The notes beneath the pieces are model-generated. The model searched no databases. It saw only the letters and a list, made by a program, of their open reading frames with translations, and was not told the origin of the DNA. 64,000 nt of DNA from Thuidium tamariscinum (Eukaryota > Streptophyta > Bryopsida > Hypnales > Thuidiaceae): NCBI GenBank assembly GCA_947034885.2, contig OZ019759.1, forward strand, positions 8,620,501 to 8,684,500, read 5' to 3'. This document shows, piece by piece, positions 1 through 11,848 of this stretch (its first letter is position 1; each line of letters begins with the position of its first letter). A program made the position numbers and the translations under genes.

Positions 1-989
1 ATAGAACCAGAACATTTAAACATCTCCCTCCTTCTAGTGCATGTGAAGAACAATGGGTACATCAAATGGAAAATGGCTATTCTTCATACTGCTTCGCTGG
101 TAAAAAACAAAAGATACTTCATTCCTCCCCCTTCTATTTTCTCGTGCGACAATTCTACTGCATGACATATGTATATTTCAGAGCATGGAATTCATACTAA
201 TGAATTCCATGCAAACTTGATGAGTTCCACAACAGAAACTTAGGTATGTCATCTTCAACAGTTCCTACTTCACCTGCACCACGCGGTTCTTGCTCCTGCC
301 TCCTTGCTTCCAAATAAAATTTGTCCAACCAATTTAGTCAATATCATTGCTCTTTCGATCTTTTCTTAGGTTACTTACCAATAAGTGTGTTCAAAATTGC
401 ATTCCTCCCACATATCCCACTTCAATCTTCGAACTCTGACATACTCATTCTCAACTGTCATACTACTAGACAACTGATTTGCCACTCTTTCAAATGAAAC
501 CAAGTATTGCACCACCCACACACAACACTTAGTATGCAACAACAAGAACTAATTCGGAGTTCAATGAAACTACATCCAATAATGTTTGAAACATGAACAA
601 CTGTCATGGTTCTCAATATTGAACATGCTCTGCTCAGAACTATTTGACAACCTAACTCTGCACGTCCATTGAACATGATAGACCCTTTCTTAGCTATTTC
701 TTTTTCCGGCCACAACAACAACGCCTGTATTACTCAAGACATTCTGATGGTAAGCTACACTCTTCACTACATGCATACCCATATAAAAACGAAGAACGTT
801 GTGCTTAGGCGATTAAATGCATTCATCCCTACCTCTATGCACTTATGTTCTTTAAACACAATACACTTAAACACATGAACTTCAACAATGCATTCTCTTT
901 CTTCAAACACAACCTGCTACATTCTCAGCCCTTGAAAGTCAACGTCTCTTCCTCCTGCAAGAATGGATATGTTTGGCCTCCCCATTTCA
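1..989. other. CACTA 3'-side sequence, no firm gene
   Basis: The interval is AT-rich and lies downstream of the CACTA gene on the minus strand. A possible small minus-strand exon at about 240-335 reads DKFYLEARRQEQEPRGAGEV and is acidic afterwards; it could be the last CACTA exon, but nothing proves it. Other open frames here are short and lack family signatures. No CACTA terminal repeat could be recognised. Confidence 0.35.
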
Positions 990-1670
990 GAATCCCCACG
1001 ACGTCCTCTCACTTCAGTGCCACAAACAACCTTCCAATCCCTTCCATTTCTCCTTGTTCACTCAAGGTCATCAGAGAAGAATACTTGTTGACATTGTGTG
1101 GGAACTGCAAACGAATTCGGTCCCAAAGTCTGCACATTCGAGAAGTTGGCAATCGTGAATCCGTATTTGTCACGTTGTACCTTTCCATTCAGTGCACCTT
1201 CTTTCGCTTCAACCCAAGAGCAAACAAGAACCACAACACAGTGGCTACGGTAATTCAATTCCAAAATTTCTTCGATCCACCCCACATACTCTGTACTCTC
1301 CCAGTGCTGTGAATCAATCAATGATCGTCGTGTTCTCAGTCGTAGGGTAGACGTTGCTACTCCACTATCAGAAGTCACTTTATCTGCCTCTGCACTCTGT
1401 ACACGCAAATGCATACCATGGGCATACATGGTTCTATATGAGGTCGCCACTTCCTCTTGCAGCCTTGATGCTTCAATTACATCAATCGGGGGGCTATTTG
1501 GTCCACCCCTCACTGCCTCCACTTCAACTGCCAACCACTCTGCAAATTTTGGTAAACGAGCACATTCTTCAGAGTAGAACACATTGCCTTGTCGTCCAAA
1601 ACGTTGCACATATTCCCGCCTAAAAACTTCTCTGGCTTGAGCTCTCTCCTCTGATGCCATGCTGTACCGC
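990..1670 (-). pseudogene. CACTA transposase C-terminal exon, DUF4216-like
   Basis: The minus strand reads MASEERAQAREVFRREYVQR, then a FAEWLAVEVEAVRGG segment, then YVGWIEEILELNYRSHCVVV followed by DKYGFTIANFSN and AVPTQCQQVFFSDDLE. This is the DUF4216-type tail of plant CACTA proteins, normally read as GVL-EIIEL-Y, W-D, KYGFT-VNF and QA-QVFYV. A TGA at 1058-1060 interrupts the domain. The expected continuation (NGRDWKVVCGTEVRGRRG) is still legible beyond it, so the stop looks like a CGA to TGA change. The exon follows an intron of about 420 bp after 2095. Confidence 0.85.
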
Positions 1671-2094
1671 CTACGCTACAATACACAATCTCAGTAAATG
1701 CAATGTACACTGTCACTAACATTCATAACGAGAGAGGACCTAACCCACTGCCACAAAAAGCTTTCACCACAGCACAGTCCACCCCGTTCTATGTTTCTTC
1801 AGATACTTCAATTACTCCTAATATCTCTTCCGTCTGTATGCTGCAATTCATTCCTCCCTTCAGTGCACACAGTTATTTCTAAACATACTCTTCCTTCTAG
1901 CTTGAACAAAACAAACCTCACATTCTTTCCACTACTTAAATTTTATACATACAACTTCTTGAACGAACACAGATGATGTCCTCGTTCATTACCTCTGAAG
2001 AGTATCATGTTTTACTTATTTAAAGGCAAACCTCTTCTCATGAACATCATTCTATTTGTACTGGCCATTAATCATGAAAACTAGAAACACTTAC

Positions 2095-2179
2095 TCTCTC
2101 CATTCCTCCAAGTCCACTGAATTTGACAACACAAATTCATGCACCCACTCCAAAAACTGGGGTGACATCTCTCTAGGTC
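2095..2179 (-). pseudogene. CACTA transposase exon remnant left of element A
   Basis: The minus-strand reading MSPQFLEWVHEFVLSNSVDL continues the DUF4218 exon from the far side of element A and ends EEWR before a GTAAGT donor at 2094. The GACCTAGAGA target sequence is shared by both sides. This short exon is too small to recognise alone; its identity comes from frame continuity with 34935-35401. Confidence 0.8.
2170..2179. repeat. Target-site duplication of element A, left copy
   Basis: TCTCTAGGTC directly precedes the left end of element A. An identical 10-mer is at 34925-34934. A duplication of 9-10 bp is diagnostic for Mutator-like elements. Removing one copy with the insert restores the CACTA reading frame. 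Confidence 0.92.
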
Positions 2180-2221
2180 AGGGTTGCTAGCAGGCGAGCC
2201 TGGGAGCCTGGGAGCGGGAAA
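2180..2221 (+). repeat. Left terminal inverted repeat of element A
   Basis: It starts AGGGTTGCTAGC and continues with three GGGAGC-like units (GCGAGCCT, GGGAGCCT, GGGAGCGG) before an A-run. The reverse strand of 34873-34924 gives ACAACGATGCTAGC followed by GAGCTGGGAGCGGGGAGCC. Homology beyond about 50 bp is patchy. Confidence 0.8.
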
Positions 2222-2603
2222 AAAAAATTTCAAAAATTGATGAAAAGTCTATGACCGTGGATGGTCCTATGACTGTGTTTGCCAAAACATACATTGTCTG
2301 TCACTTATTTGTTCATTGTTTAAGAATTTGTTTTAAAACAATTTAAATTCATTATAAGAGTTTAGGATTTAGGGTTTCATAGGAATAGCTTTGTTCTGTA
2401 AGGCAGCTAATTGATTATGCTTTATATAATTTTCTACAAGGCAAAGGTTAAATATTATTTAAAGAAATATGAATAAAGAAATTTACATTTTTATGCAAGA
2501 AAGTGAAATACATCAAAGAAGTAGCCATAAAACACACAAATCCAATCATAATAAAAATCAATACACAACAGTTTGATCCAAGGGATTTATCAATCTTCTG
2601 AAT
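2222..2603. other. Element A left subterminal spacer
   Basis: AT-rich sequence between the left end and the stop of the minus-strand ParB/methyltransferase-fold gene. CTATGACCGTGGATGG at about 2249 resembles the inverted counterpart near 34720-34745, suggesting the terminal repeat once extended further. No gene seen. Confidence 0.5.
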
Positions 2604-3350
2604 CTAAGTCGCTGTAGATTTTGTTGCAGAATCTGAACCTGTAGATGACTCTAAGGACTCTCTACCCTTAGATGCAGACACATCTACAAACTGTAAAACG
2701 TTTAGAGCATAAGTGTCTTTACGGCGTTTTGGTTTAGAACAACCAAAATCCGCAAAGGCACTTGTCAATTGCTCAGTATAAACTAGAAGCTCAAAAGGCT
2801 TCTCTGGACTGATAAGAAGACTACTTTTGCTGAGGATGGCAGTACTTGACATCAATCCACAACTCCTGAAAAAAGCAAGATATATTGTAAGTATTTTATA
2901 ATTCAAATAGTGAAATGATTATTATTCCAATAAAGAACTCAAACATTGCCAACTTACTTACTAGATTTCCCTTTGCGAACAAATTTGCGAGGGACCACGG
3001 GCATGTCTTCGAAATCCTGTGAAACCTCAATCAGCAACGTCGGCGTCGGTGTTGCTACCACAGATGCTGGTTTCTTCTTCATTGGCTTCAGGAGGGCACT
3101 GTAAATGTCTTCGTTCCCTTCTAAAGCCACAATGTGGCGTCCCGTGCCACAGCAAGCTGTAATGCAAGCACCTATAGGTAATAAAATGAAAATGCATTAG
3201 TTTTATAATAGAATTAGTACAAAACAATTGAAGTGTCATATTTGTGAATTAAATACAAACTTATGGATGCAATACAATCCAGTACAATATCTCCTTCGAC
3301 GCTAGTAGCTTCAAGGAGGATAGTAAAAAACCTTGGATCTTTCTCATGTC

Positions 3351-3367
3351 CCCCCCCCCCCCCCCCC
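3351..3367. repeat. C17 homopolymer inside the element A methyltransferase-fold exon
   Basis: An uninterrupted run of about 17 C falls directly after the conserved DYPWRG codons on the minus strand. The frame before it (DYPWRGG) and the frame that contains LLEATSVEGDIVLDCIAS differ, so slippage here probably broke the gene. Run length is also a likely sequencing-error point. Confidence 0.7.
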
Positions 3368-6300
3368 GCCAAGGATAGTCCCCATTCATAGCCATGTCTT
3401 CTGGATGCGTGTAATTCATCAACATGTCATCCTCTGCAACATTAACCCTAGCCTTTACCATCATGTGGGTCCGCTTGAAGAAGAATTTTGAATCCCCTTT
3501 TGAGCCCAAATCCTTCACAAGGAGGGTAACTCCAAACTTCTGTGTCTGAAACATCCACGCTAAATATATATGAGAATGCATTGAAAGAATTGAAGTATTT
3601 TTTTAAAAATAAAATGAAAAGGCATAATACTATGATTGAAATTTACCTTCTTGGTGGTGTCTGATGATGAAGAAAGGTGCATGCGGTTCATCCCCATCCA
3701 ATCCTTTTTCTGCACCAAATCATAAGCTTCACACACTCCAGCAATGTCATCTCTTGACTTCATGCTATAGGGGTGAAAAACTATGATGCATCCATCATCT
3801 TGCAGATGCTTTGTAGCAAACCTGCACGCTGCCTGCAAAGCCTCATCTTCAGGATCTGCATTTCATTTTGGCACATCTGTTGGGGATGAAGACAGACCTG
3901 GTACGGGCAAGTTCTCGAGACAATCAATAAATATGACGTCTACCCCTGCCCGCGCATTCAATACACCTTCAAACATGCGAGGCTTCCTTGATGTCATCTG
4001 CAAATGGAAGTACATTACAAATAAGTTTTTCGAGTCTGATAACATTCATGTCACTTCAAAGAGATAAATGAAAATTCAATACTACAATATAGATGGGTAC
4101 CTTCTCCAAGAAGCTCAAAACAATGTTGTAGGAAGTTGGCTTGATTTCGTCCATGTCATTTGCCAAATCTACAATGGAGATATTGAGGATTAAATCCTCG
4201 GTCTTCACTCCATCATCATCTGTCAAGACCATTGCTTGCGTGACATGACTGATGACTTCTTCGGTGAGTTGAGAAAGAGTGACCTTCTTCTTGGCTCCAC
4301 TCTCCATTTGCGAACTCTGATCCACGATGGAAGATGGTACCATTTGACCTCCCTGTTCCTCCTTCTTCTTCCCCTTCCCCTTGCCCTTCTCTTCCTTCTC
4401 CTTCTCTGCTTTATCCTTCTCTGCCTTCTTGATTGCTCTCTCGGCCTCCCTCTTTTCCTTGTTCTCCAAGTGTACTTGGGCCCGGACTACTTTCTTCCTG
4501 TCGGTTGCATCCCTCTTTATAATGGCCTTCTTCTTTGCATTTTGATAAAGGCCAATAAACTCATCAATCTCCAAGTCCTGCACTCCTTTTCCATCCAAAG
4601 ATCTCCTCAGCTCAACCTCTGAAACTGGAGTAAAATCAAGGGTACAATCCAAGTACCATCCTCCACCACTGAGGTGCGTTGTAGTGAAAGTACGAATCTG
4701 ATGCTGGGTGAACATGCAAGCTGTGGAGTTGCGATCAAGATACCCAGACAAGAACGGGGGAAGGTCGAGTGTTGCAATTGCCTTTTTACCTTCCAACTCA
4801 AATTTGAAATACCTAAAATACAGTTATGGAAGTTCATTAGAGAAAATACTGATGATGGAAATCAAATTTTTGGTTTATAATATAAAGTTTAGAATGTGAT
4901 GGCTACATCAAAACCTATGATAAGAATAAAAGAAAAAATAACCTCAAGGATAGAAAGTAGTCCTCAAAGACTTCAATGGAGTTGATAAATAATCCACACA
5001 GAACTAGAAACTATATTTGAAGTTGATAGGGGTAAGACCTTATTTGCTTAAGGGTCACCCTAAACCCTAAGACATGCCTGTGTACACACGGTGCCTATAA
5101 CTAGTCAACAATTGCTTGTACTTTCTAAATGTGATTTATTTACAAATTAAAGTTTGGAAGTAGTATTTCAAAATCTTGAGCAACATATAGTTTTATGAAG
5201 ACCAAAATTTATGAAAACAAGTTGATGGAACTTATTGGAAGAGAACTCTACGCACCGCAGCAGCGGAACCCTCAAAAGCCATGAAAGAGTCCCCCTTCTT
5301 AAAATAATTGTGCCCCTTGAAATAATTCATGAAGCCATACTCCCATATTTTTTGCCTCCAATCCTCAATGTAGTCTGCCAAATACTGTGGTTTCTCTGGC
5401 ATCTTGTAATCAATGGTGATGTTGTCTTCTTTTACCATTGAATCAAAGTACGAAACAGCTGCATCTTCTATCTGAAAACATGCCAATTTCAATAAATAAA
5501 AAAATTCAGGGTTCTAGGGTCCAATTCAAAATTGTAAATGCAAAAACAAATAGCAACCACCACAAGTAACAAAAATGTGCATATACAAAATTGTTTACTT
5601 ACCCTAGTGTACCACACGCATTTGGCTAGGAATTGGGGAAGAAGAATTTCGGAGACTGGCTTTGGCGGAAGTTTCCTTGCTTCACGAGTAGGAAGAGAGT
5701 AATTCCACCACTTCAAGATTTTAATCTTGTGTGCGGATGTCATGCTACATGTTGCCAGCAATTGCAACTTCTCCAACGTCATTTCGGCAACTTCATTTGT
5801 GCTCCAATGCTTTTCTATCTGCACCAATAGGACATCTTCAAATCCATATCTCACCCAAAAAAAAATATACAATTTCAAAAATCCATAAACAATTGTAGCT
5901 CACCTCCTCTAGGAAACCAGGACCATTCAACGGATGAGCAACGCGAGCAACTTTCCCATTTTCACCATCATATTTTTGGTTTTCTCATGTGTACCAACTC
6001 TCATGGCATGAGCAGCTTCTAGTGCTTTCCGGTCTTCCTCCGGTGTGGCATCCGTATACTTTCTCACGGCTGAATCAGCAGCTTGAGAAATCTCTTGCTA
6101 CATAATCACCCCATTTTACTAGTTAGTCATCCAAAAGTATTTGAAAATTATACAAATACAAACCTCTTAAATTATGGGTTTTAAGATTCATCTTACCCTG
6201 AAAATGAAGGAAGTAAAAACTTCCACAGGTATGCTATACCATTTCTTGGACACTCGGTGTTCCAAACACTTTTTTTTCTCTGTAGGCCTCAACAAATCAG

Positions 6301-8104
6301 CAAATTTCTCAAATGGCAGAAGTCCATACTTCTGCACTTGGTACAAAGTATGTACCAAGTTCGTCTTCACGTGTGAGTCCACAGTCGACCTGCAAGTTAT
6401 TCAATGAATACCAAATTAACATGAGTGAAATTAATATACAAAACTTGTAAACTTGAAGACTTCAAAAATGAATAAATAAAAGGAAGAAAACTCACTTGTT
6501 GATGTCATGCATCACTTGCATAACAAGCTCATTCTGACCCTTTGTGTCTAGTAGAATGCAATCTACAACACAGTGCTTTTTTGGAATCAAAGAAAAACAT
6601 CTCTCTATGACATTCATCCAAACAATGCGGCGATGATTGCCATCGCATATGAAGAACTTCAAGTTCCTAAGGAACTTGAGTTCAGGTTTGGACTTCACAT
6701 GCTAGATAAACTCTTCATTCTTCTCTTTCCAAATGGCGTTCCACTTACTCATCTCAACCTCTATAAACTCTGAGCTTTGCCCCTCTTCATTTGTGATAGA
6801 CACATAAAACACCGCCACTCCATCACGGTACCCACCAACAAACTCATGCTCTAATTGCTTAATATCAGAAGACAAGGTAGGCCTCACCATGGGCATGGCC
6901 ACAAGTCTGCAAAGAAGAATGTGTAAACGAAATAGATCTTCAAGCTTTGTGCGCAGACTGGAGAGGATGTCCACTGAATCTCCTTTCTGAATTCGCCGAA
7001 GTTGGTCCTCCATCAAGCCTTTCAGATCCTCATCTTCAACCAAATCTGTTACCACAATCTCTTCATTTTCCACTCTTTCATATCCTTTGCCTACAATATC
7101 ACATTGTATGCTGTCATCTATGCCTGGCGTCTCTAAAATTCTCTCCTTTTGAGTCCCCTTGATAGGTGAGATATCCATCTGCATGGGCAATCCTTAGTAC
7201 AACCTTTCATATTCACAAAAACAAAGAGTTAAGGTTTAGAGGAATTGTTGTCACTTGAAATTGCAATGAAATATGCTTTAATAATATGGAAAATTGGTAT
7301 GATTGCACAAAAGAAGTTTACTGCAACAATAACCCAAAAAAACCTCTTTGAGGAATTGTGGTGTCAAACACATAAGTAATTTTACTAAGCCATGAAAGAG
7401 ATACTATTCTATAATCTCTATGTCATCATCCTCATCAGAATCTGAGCTGAGGATGATGACTTCATCTAAAGAAAACCTATCAGTGTGAATATTCTCATGC
7501 AATTCCACAAATGGAGGACATGAGCTTGCATTTGAGAGCTCAATAGCGGAGGAATACTCCGTCTCCGAGCTCTCAAATGAGAACCATGGCCCGGAACCCC
7601 TATTCCAACTTAGCTTGTCTCCCTCAAAATCATTAACTACGCGCTCTGCAGCATCCATAATGTCTGCAAAACTCACCAAGTTCCCCTCGTCATCGCTGGA
7701 GTCACTTGGAATGGGCATGCCGGGCTGAGGCCACGTCTTGGGCACAAATGGTCCTCCAATCTCCAAACCTTGAGAGTTTTGAACCATAGGTGCTTGTTTT
7801 CCAAATGAGGCAAGCTTTTGGCGCTTAGAAGTGCGTCGACCACTCTGCAAGAATAAGATCATTTTATTTAGTAACAATTATAAAGGTTTAAAATGGGTTT
7901 AGTTTAATACTAACCAATATTACATAAATTCACTTTGTCTCTCAACGCATTAACTCAATGAACCAAGACCAGGAGAGCAAATGTGAACTCTACATATTTC
8001 TCCAAAATGCTTTCTCTTATCAGTCACCCAACACATGAAAATCATTTGATGATTCCATACTTATCAAAGAGAGAATAAAAAAGAGTCATAACAAATTGAT
8101 TTGA

Positions 8105-8178
8105 AGGGTAGCAGCAGGTATTCAAAATACCACCATCGGATCCGATGGTGGTTTATCATCCACCTTCTACTACCCCCC
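8105..8178. repeat. Foldback 1 with central 20-bp palindrome
   Basis: CACCATCGGATCCGATGGTG at 8131-8150 is a perfect 20-bp palindrome. It is flanked by partly complementary arms (GGGTAGCAGCAGGT on the left, ACCTTCTACTACCCC on the right). Confidence 0.75.
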
Positions 8179-8422
8179 AAAATAGACTGCTAAGGTGAAA
8201 TTCTAAGACACAAATAATTCTCCAAAACTGAACCTTACTGTATCACAACTAACTCCAATCATTACCAACTCATATCCAATAATTCAAACCAAATAAAAGA
8301 ATATTGAACACAATCTAGGTTACACATTGAATAGATTACCATGATGAATAGCATCAATTTGAAATTCTATAACCTTAAAGTATAAATTTAAAGACTTTCA
8401 AATCACAACGAAGAGCATTTAC

Positions 8423-8808
8423 CTGATCAGACAGAGGATGAGCTTCCACCACTACAGAAGTTACATTTCTTGGTACCTGAAATATGAGACATGAATCTTT
8501 AAGTTGCAGGCGAGAGGTAATCTAAATTTCTCGGCCTGTTGTTTTTGGGGGTAGCCGAAGCCACCCCAAAAAACACCATTGGATCCGACGGTGCTTTCTA
8601 GGGTGGCTTTGGCTACCCCCAAAAACAACAGGCTGAGATTCTGTTTTCATAGTTACATTAAGAGACTACCATTATGGGCAAAATCAGTCTGGAATTGTAT
8701 CAATTCTTAAGTCTCAATTGGAAACACCTTCAGATTTCAAGAATTGAACTTTACCTGAACGGAGATCGTGGTAGCTTCCACCGACGCTCGAGAGGCATGT
8801 TTTGATAC
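8423..8808 (-). other. Tandemly duplicated 54-nt exon unit with intervening foldback
   Basis: Two predicted exons of exactly 54 nt (8755-8808 and 8423-8476) have AG acceptors and GTAA donors. They encode VSKHASRASVEATTISVQ and VPRNVTSVVVEAHPLSDQ. They lie 332 bp apart, the same spacing as between the two foldbacks at 8534-8633 and 8857-8966, so an exon-plus-foldback unit seems to have duplicated. They are probably 5' exons of the ParB/methyltransferase-fold gene; that link is inferred. Confidence 0.5.
8534..8633. repeat. Foldback 2 with central palindrome
   Basis: Arms of about 33 bp (GCCTGTTGTTTTTGGGGGTA... against its reverse complement ending 8633) differ at only one or two positions. The centre holds CACCATTGGATCCGACGGTG (8574-8593). 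The whole could fold into a near-perfect hairpin. Confidence 0.85.
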
Positions 8809-8856
8809 CTGAGATAAAAAAACAACGTTTTGAGACTCTGTCAAGAGGAAACAGAC

Positions 8857-8966
8857 TCTCAGCATATGTTTTTCAAGGGTAGCCGAAGCAACCCAAGAAT
8901 ACACCGTCGGATTCGACGATGCATTCTAGGGTGGCTTCAGCTACCCTTGAAAAACATATACTGAGA
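8857..8966. repeat. Foldback 3 with central palindrome
   Basis: Arms TCTCAGCATATGTTTTTCAA... and the mirrored end at 8966 are nearly complementary. The centre CACCGTCGGATTCGACGATG (8902-8921) is the same palindrome family as foldbacks 1 and 2. Its arms share the GGGTAGCCGAAGC segment with foldback 2. Confidence 0.82.
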
Positions 8967-9269
8967 AATTTTCATGGATTTACATCCTAAATTACAAGGT
9001 ACTTTAATTCTCCGAAATTGCAGATCAGCAACAAAATAGTGAGGAGAACTCGGACTGATCGGATTTTGAAGGAAAAGGTTATGGAATTTACAATTTTGGA
9101 GTCAAACTTAATCAAGTCGGAATCCACAACCAGACAAGCAGACAAGAGTTTCAGCGCTTGTGATCTGAGACAAAGATAATGGATTCGAAGTTCGTGTATT
9201 TAAAGCTCTCGGAGCATGCAGTTCACATTTCATGCAAATGCTTGGAATTTTTTAATAGAAGGAAAAGGT

Positions 9270-9760
9270 TTTGGAATTTTCCGACGTGTCGGGTGCCAGT
9301 CCGCGACGCGCGCGCTCGGGTCTATGTCAGTGAAGCGCACGCTCGGTTCGCAGGGTAAGACGCGCGTGCCCGGGTCCGCGTCAGTGATGCGCGCACCAGG
9401 GTCCCACGCTGCAACACGCGCGTTCGAGTGGGTCACGGAAGTCCTGCGCTCGCCCATGCTGCCAGAATTTTGGGTTTAGCGCGCACCCCACGCGCCCAAG
9501 GGCTGCAACATGCACGCGCGGTGTGCCTTTCACGATCCTACATCGCACGCCCACAAGTGTGACGCACGCGCCCAGGTTGGAAGCTAACAAGCAAAGCACG
9601 CGCTATGTGAAGAAAGGTGCACCACAAACGACTAGGCCACACGCCAACAAGGTGGAAGCGCGCCTGGGTAAGACACTGAAGTCTAGATGCGGCAGGGTTC
9701 GAAGTTCACGGCTAGAGCGCGACGCGCACGGCCATTGGAGATTCTCACAAGTTTCCAGTA
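9270..9760. repeat. GC-rich, CpG-dense tract with short degenerate repeats
   Basis: The base composition changes sharply to CpG-rich. Degenerate repeats of about 30-60 bp share the pattern GCGCGCTCGGGTC...GTCAGTGA. Frames are open on both strands because few AT-rich stops occur; no protein family is recognisable. It lies in the divergent spacer between the ParB/methyltransferase-fold gene and the transposase, so it may be promoter or CpG-island-like sequence. Confidence 0.45.
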
Positions 9761-11848
9761 CTTCATCGCGAACTCATGTCCATAGGGAGAACACGGCCTC
9801 TTCGGCATAATGTCCCCCAAATAACCACATTCAAGACTGTAATTGAAAGTGTCGACATTGTACCCAACATACATCAGAAATTTGACTTGGCGGGTGATGT
9901 GTGGCGAACCTGGTTTGCCAAGGCAGTGTCGACATTGGAAAAATCTCCCAAAGTGTTCGCACTACGGACCTCCTTGGCGCGAGATCGAGTGCTCCTCGTC
10001 ATGGGGATCGAGTGCTCGTGCGTTTGCACAAGCAAGGAGGCTATGCATTCATGAAAATGAAAGAGAAGATGGACTACACGAGCATTTCGGGAACTGGAAT
10101 CCTGCATCAAGAAAGAACTGAGTCATTCAGAGGAGCTTTGTTGAAATCAGAGAGTCATTTCTGGCCATTCGTGCCCGCCATCGCGCCAAGCAGGTAATCG
10201 CGTCGAATCAGGCAAAATTCCTCGATTCAGCGGTAGATGAGGACAAAACACAGTATCGAAATCCGGGAGGGATCTTCTCAGCCACTTTACAGAGGCGATC
10301 TTCGCAAATTAAGGTCAACCTACCTCTCTGCATGGTGGCAAGGCACATGCTCCAAAGTTGTCAACGTGACAAAGTTGTCAGCGTGGGATTGGGGGACTGG
10401 TTCTAGCGGTCAGTGGATGTATTGGGACTACTACTGGTCACAGTTTGGAATCACAGAGAAGGTGAAGTGGTGAACTAGGGAACTGGGTCCTTGTGAGACG
10501 TCAACGTTCTTCTCACGGTGGCTTCGCCACAGGTCCTTCAATTCCTTAGAGCACCTACTAAGATCTCTACTAAAGTAGCACTGTATTCATCTATGGAAGT
10601 TGAATAGCCATGCCATCCCTCAAAAAAGGCCCACTCTCTCTTTTTTCCTTTCTAAGAGTTGTCTTTAATATTTCTAAATGCTATAACTCTTCATAAGTTT
10701 TGAGATACTTCTTCATAACCACTTTGTCCTGTGCATTCAACTATTTCAAATGAGAGCTAATAGATAGGTATCAGTGGAGTGAGGTGGTGAATCAAAGTAA
10801 ACTTACATTTTGCGATTCCTGTGCTCTTGTTACCTCCTCGTTTTGATGAAATTCCAATGGTTGCTCTGGTACATGCTCAAAGTTCTCACTTCCATCACCT
10901 CCTAAATGGGCTCCTCCTCCACCATCAATCTAAGAGATCGCCTGAACTCAACATTCTCTCCTTCGCTTGTTCTGGACACAATTTTCTTGGCACGAGACAT
11001 TCTAGCTCTCTTCAAGACTCTCCAAGAGGAGAAAAGAAAAGAACTATGTTTTCTCTTACTCTTTCTCTGCTGTGGAGTAACAATGACTACGTTCAAATCG
11101 TCTACAAGCATGGGCTGATGCAAGTAATAACAAAACTAATCGCACTTCAAAATACAAAAATAGTCTACAGAGAGCACAAAAGGGAGTCCATCTTCTTAGA
11201 AGACCTATATATAGTTCTTCAGAACCTTCTTTGGAGTCATTGATGCATGTCATGTGACGTGACGGCGCTGCCATTTTCAGATTCTTAAACGAGGACATTG
11301 CATTGCTTGATGTGGTATGGCGCCGCCTTTGTCAGAAGCCGCCGAGATTTTGAGGATCAATGACATAAATGCAAGCCGTTTGGAGGAGCTGTTGTTGTAA
11401 GTTATTGTTCAAATTTGATAAATGCTGGCAGTAAATCCGCGGAAAATATTTGAAAGTACTGGATACTTATTTGAATATGGGGTTGTACATTTGTATGTAA
11501 AGATTTCACGGCGCTAGAGAAACTCTAATACTTATGAACGTAATAAACACTTTTGTCCACCTTACATTAAAATACTTTGTATAAACGATCACTTAAACTC
11601 TGGTGCAGGACAAAACGGCTAAGTAGAATGTTCATATCTATACGTTTTAAAAATAAATAATAAAAAAAATTACAAACTGCCGTCATTTCTTTAAAATGCT
11701 AAAATAGACTGCACCTTTAATGATTGATCCATGTACCTTGTAATGAATAATTAAATGAAGAGACTATATTAGAAATCCGACTCAAAATCCTAATGTTTTT
11801 AGAGCCATTTCTTCTACTCACGGTTGTGTAATCTCTATTCTCAAAGAC
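9761..11848. other. Element A spacer upstream of the transposase
   Basis: No gene is assigned. A minus-strand stretch at about 10905-11115 reads basic and hydrophilic (QQRKSKRKHSSFL, RVLKRARMSRAKKIVSRTSE) and could be a nuclear-localising 5' exon of the ParB/methyltransferase-fold gene, but no splice partner is proven. The last 500 bp before 11849 are AT-rich, as expected for the transposase promoter. Confidence 0.35.

Larger units (their letters stand above)
2604..8808 (-). pseudogene. Element A ParB-like domain plus DNA-methyltransferase-fold protein (decayed)
   Basis: A multi-exon gene in order: two 54-nt exons (8755-8808, 8423-8476); an acidic exon (7404-7844); a ParB-like exon (about 6490-7190) with CRLVAMPMVRPTL, FVGGYRDGVAVFYV and FFICDGNHRRIVWMNVI; helical exons near 6195-6391, 5935-6110, 5610-5850 and 5240-5472; a Lys/Glu-rich linker exon (about 4100-4816); and methyltransferase-fold exons. 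The latter show VDVIFIDCLENLP (motif IV position), FATKHLQDDGCIIVFHP, DYPWRG, GDIVLDCIAS and, after an intron, GRHIVALEGNEDIYSALL (motif I region). A tail exon is at 2604-2870. The same exon order occurs in element B (17243-22460). Known ParB domains bind DNA or act as nucleases; N4/N6 methyltransferases methylate DNA. Here DPP(Y/W) is replaced by DCLE, so activity is doubtful. In-frame stops (6700-6702, near 3863) and a C17 run (3351-3367) break it. Confidence 0.75.

Noticed and set aside
458-721. Minus-strand Cys-rich short frame
   Set aside because: There is no family similarity, and it lies in AT-rich CACTA downstream sequence where chance frames are common.
4236-4622. Leucine-rich hydrophobic plus-strand frame resembling membrane segments
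   Set aside because: It is the antisense of the Lys/Glu-rich linker exon of the element A ParB/methyltransferase-fold gene. The frames at 19276-19548 are the same artefact in element B.
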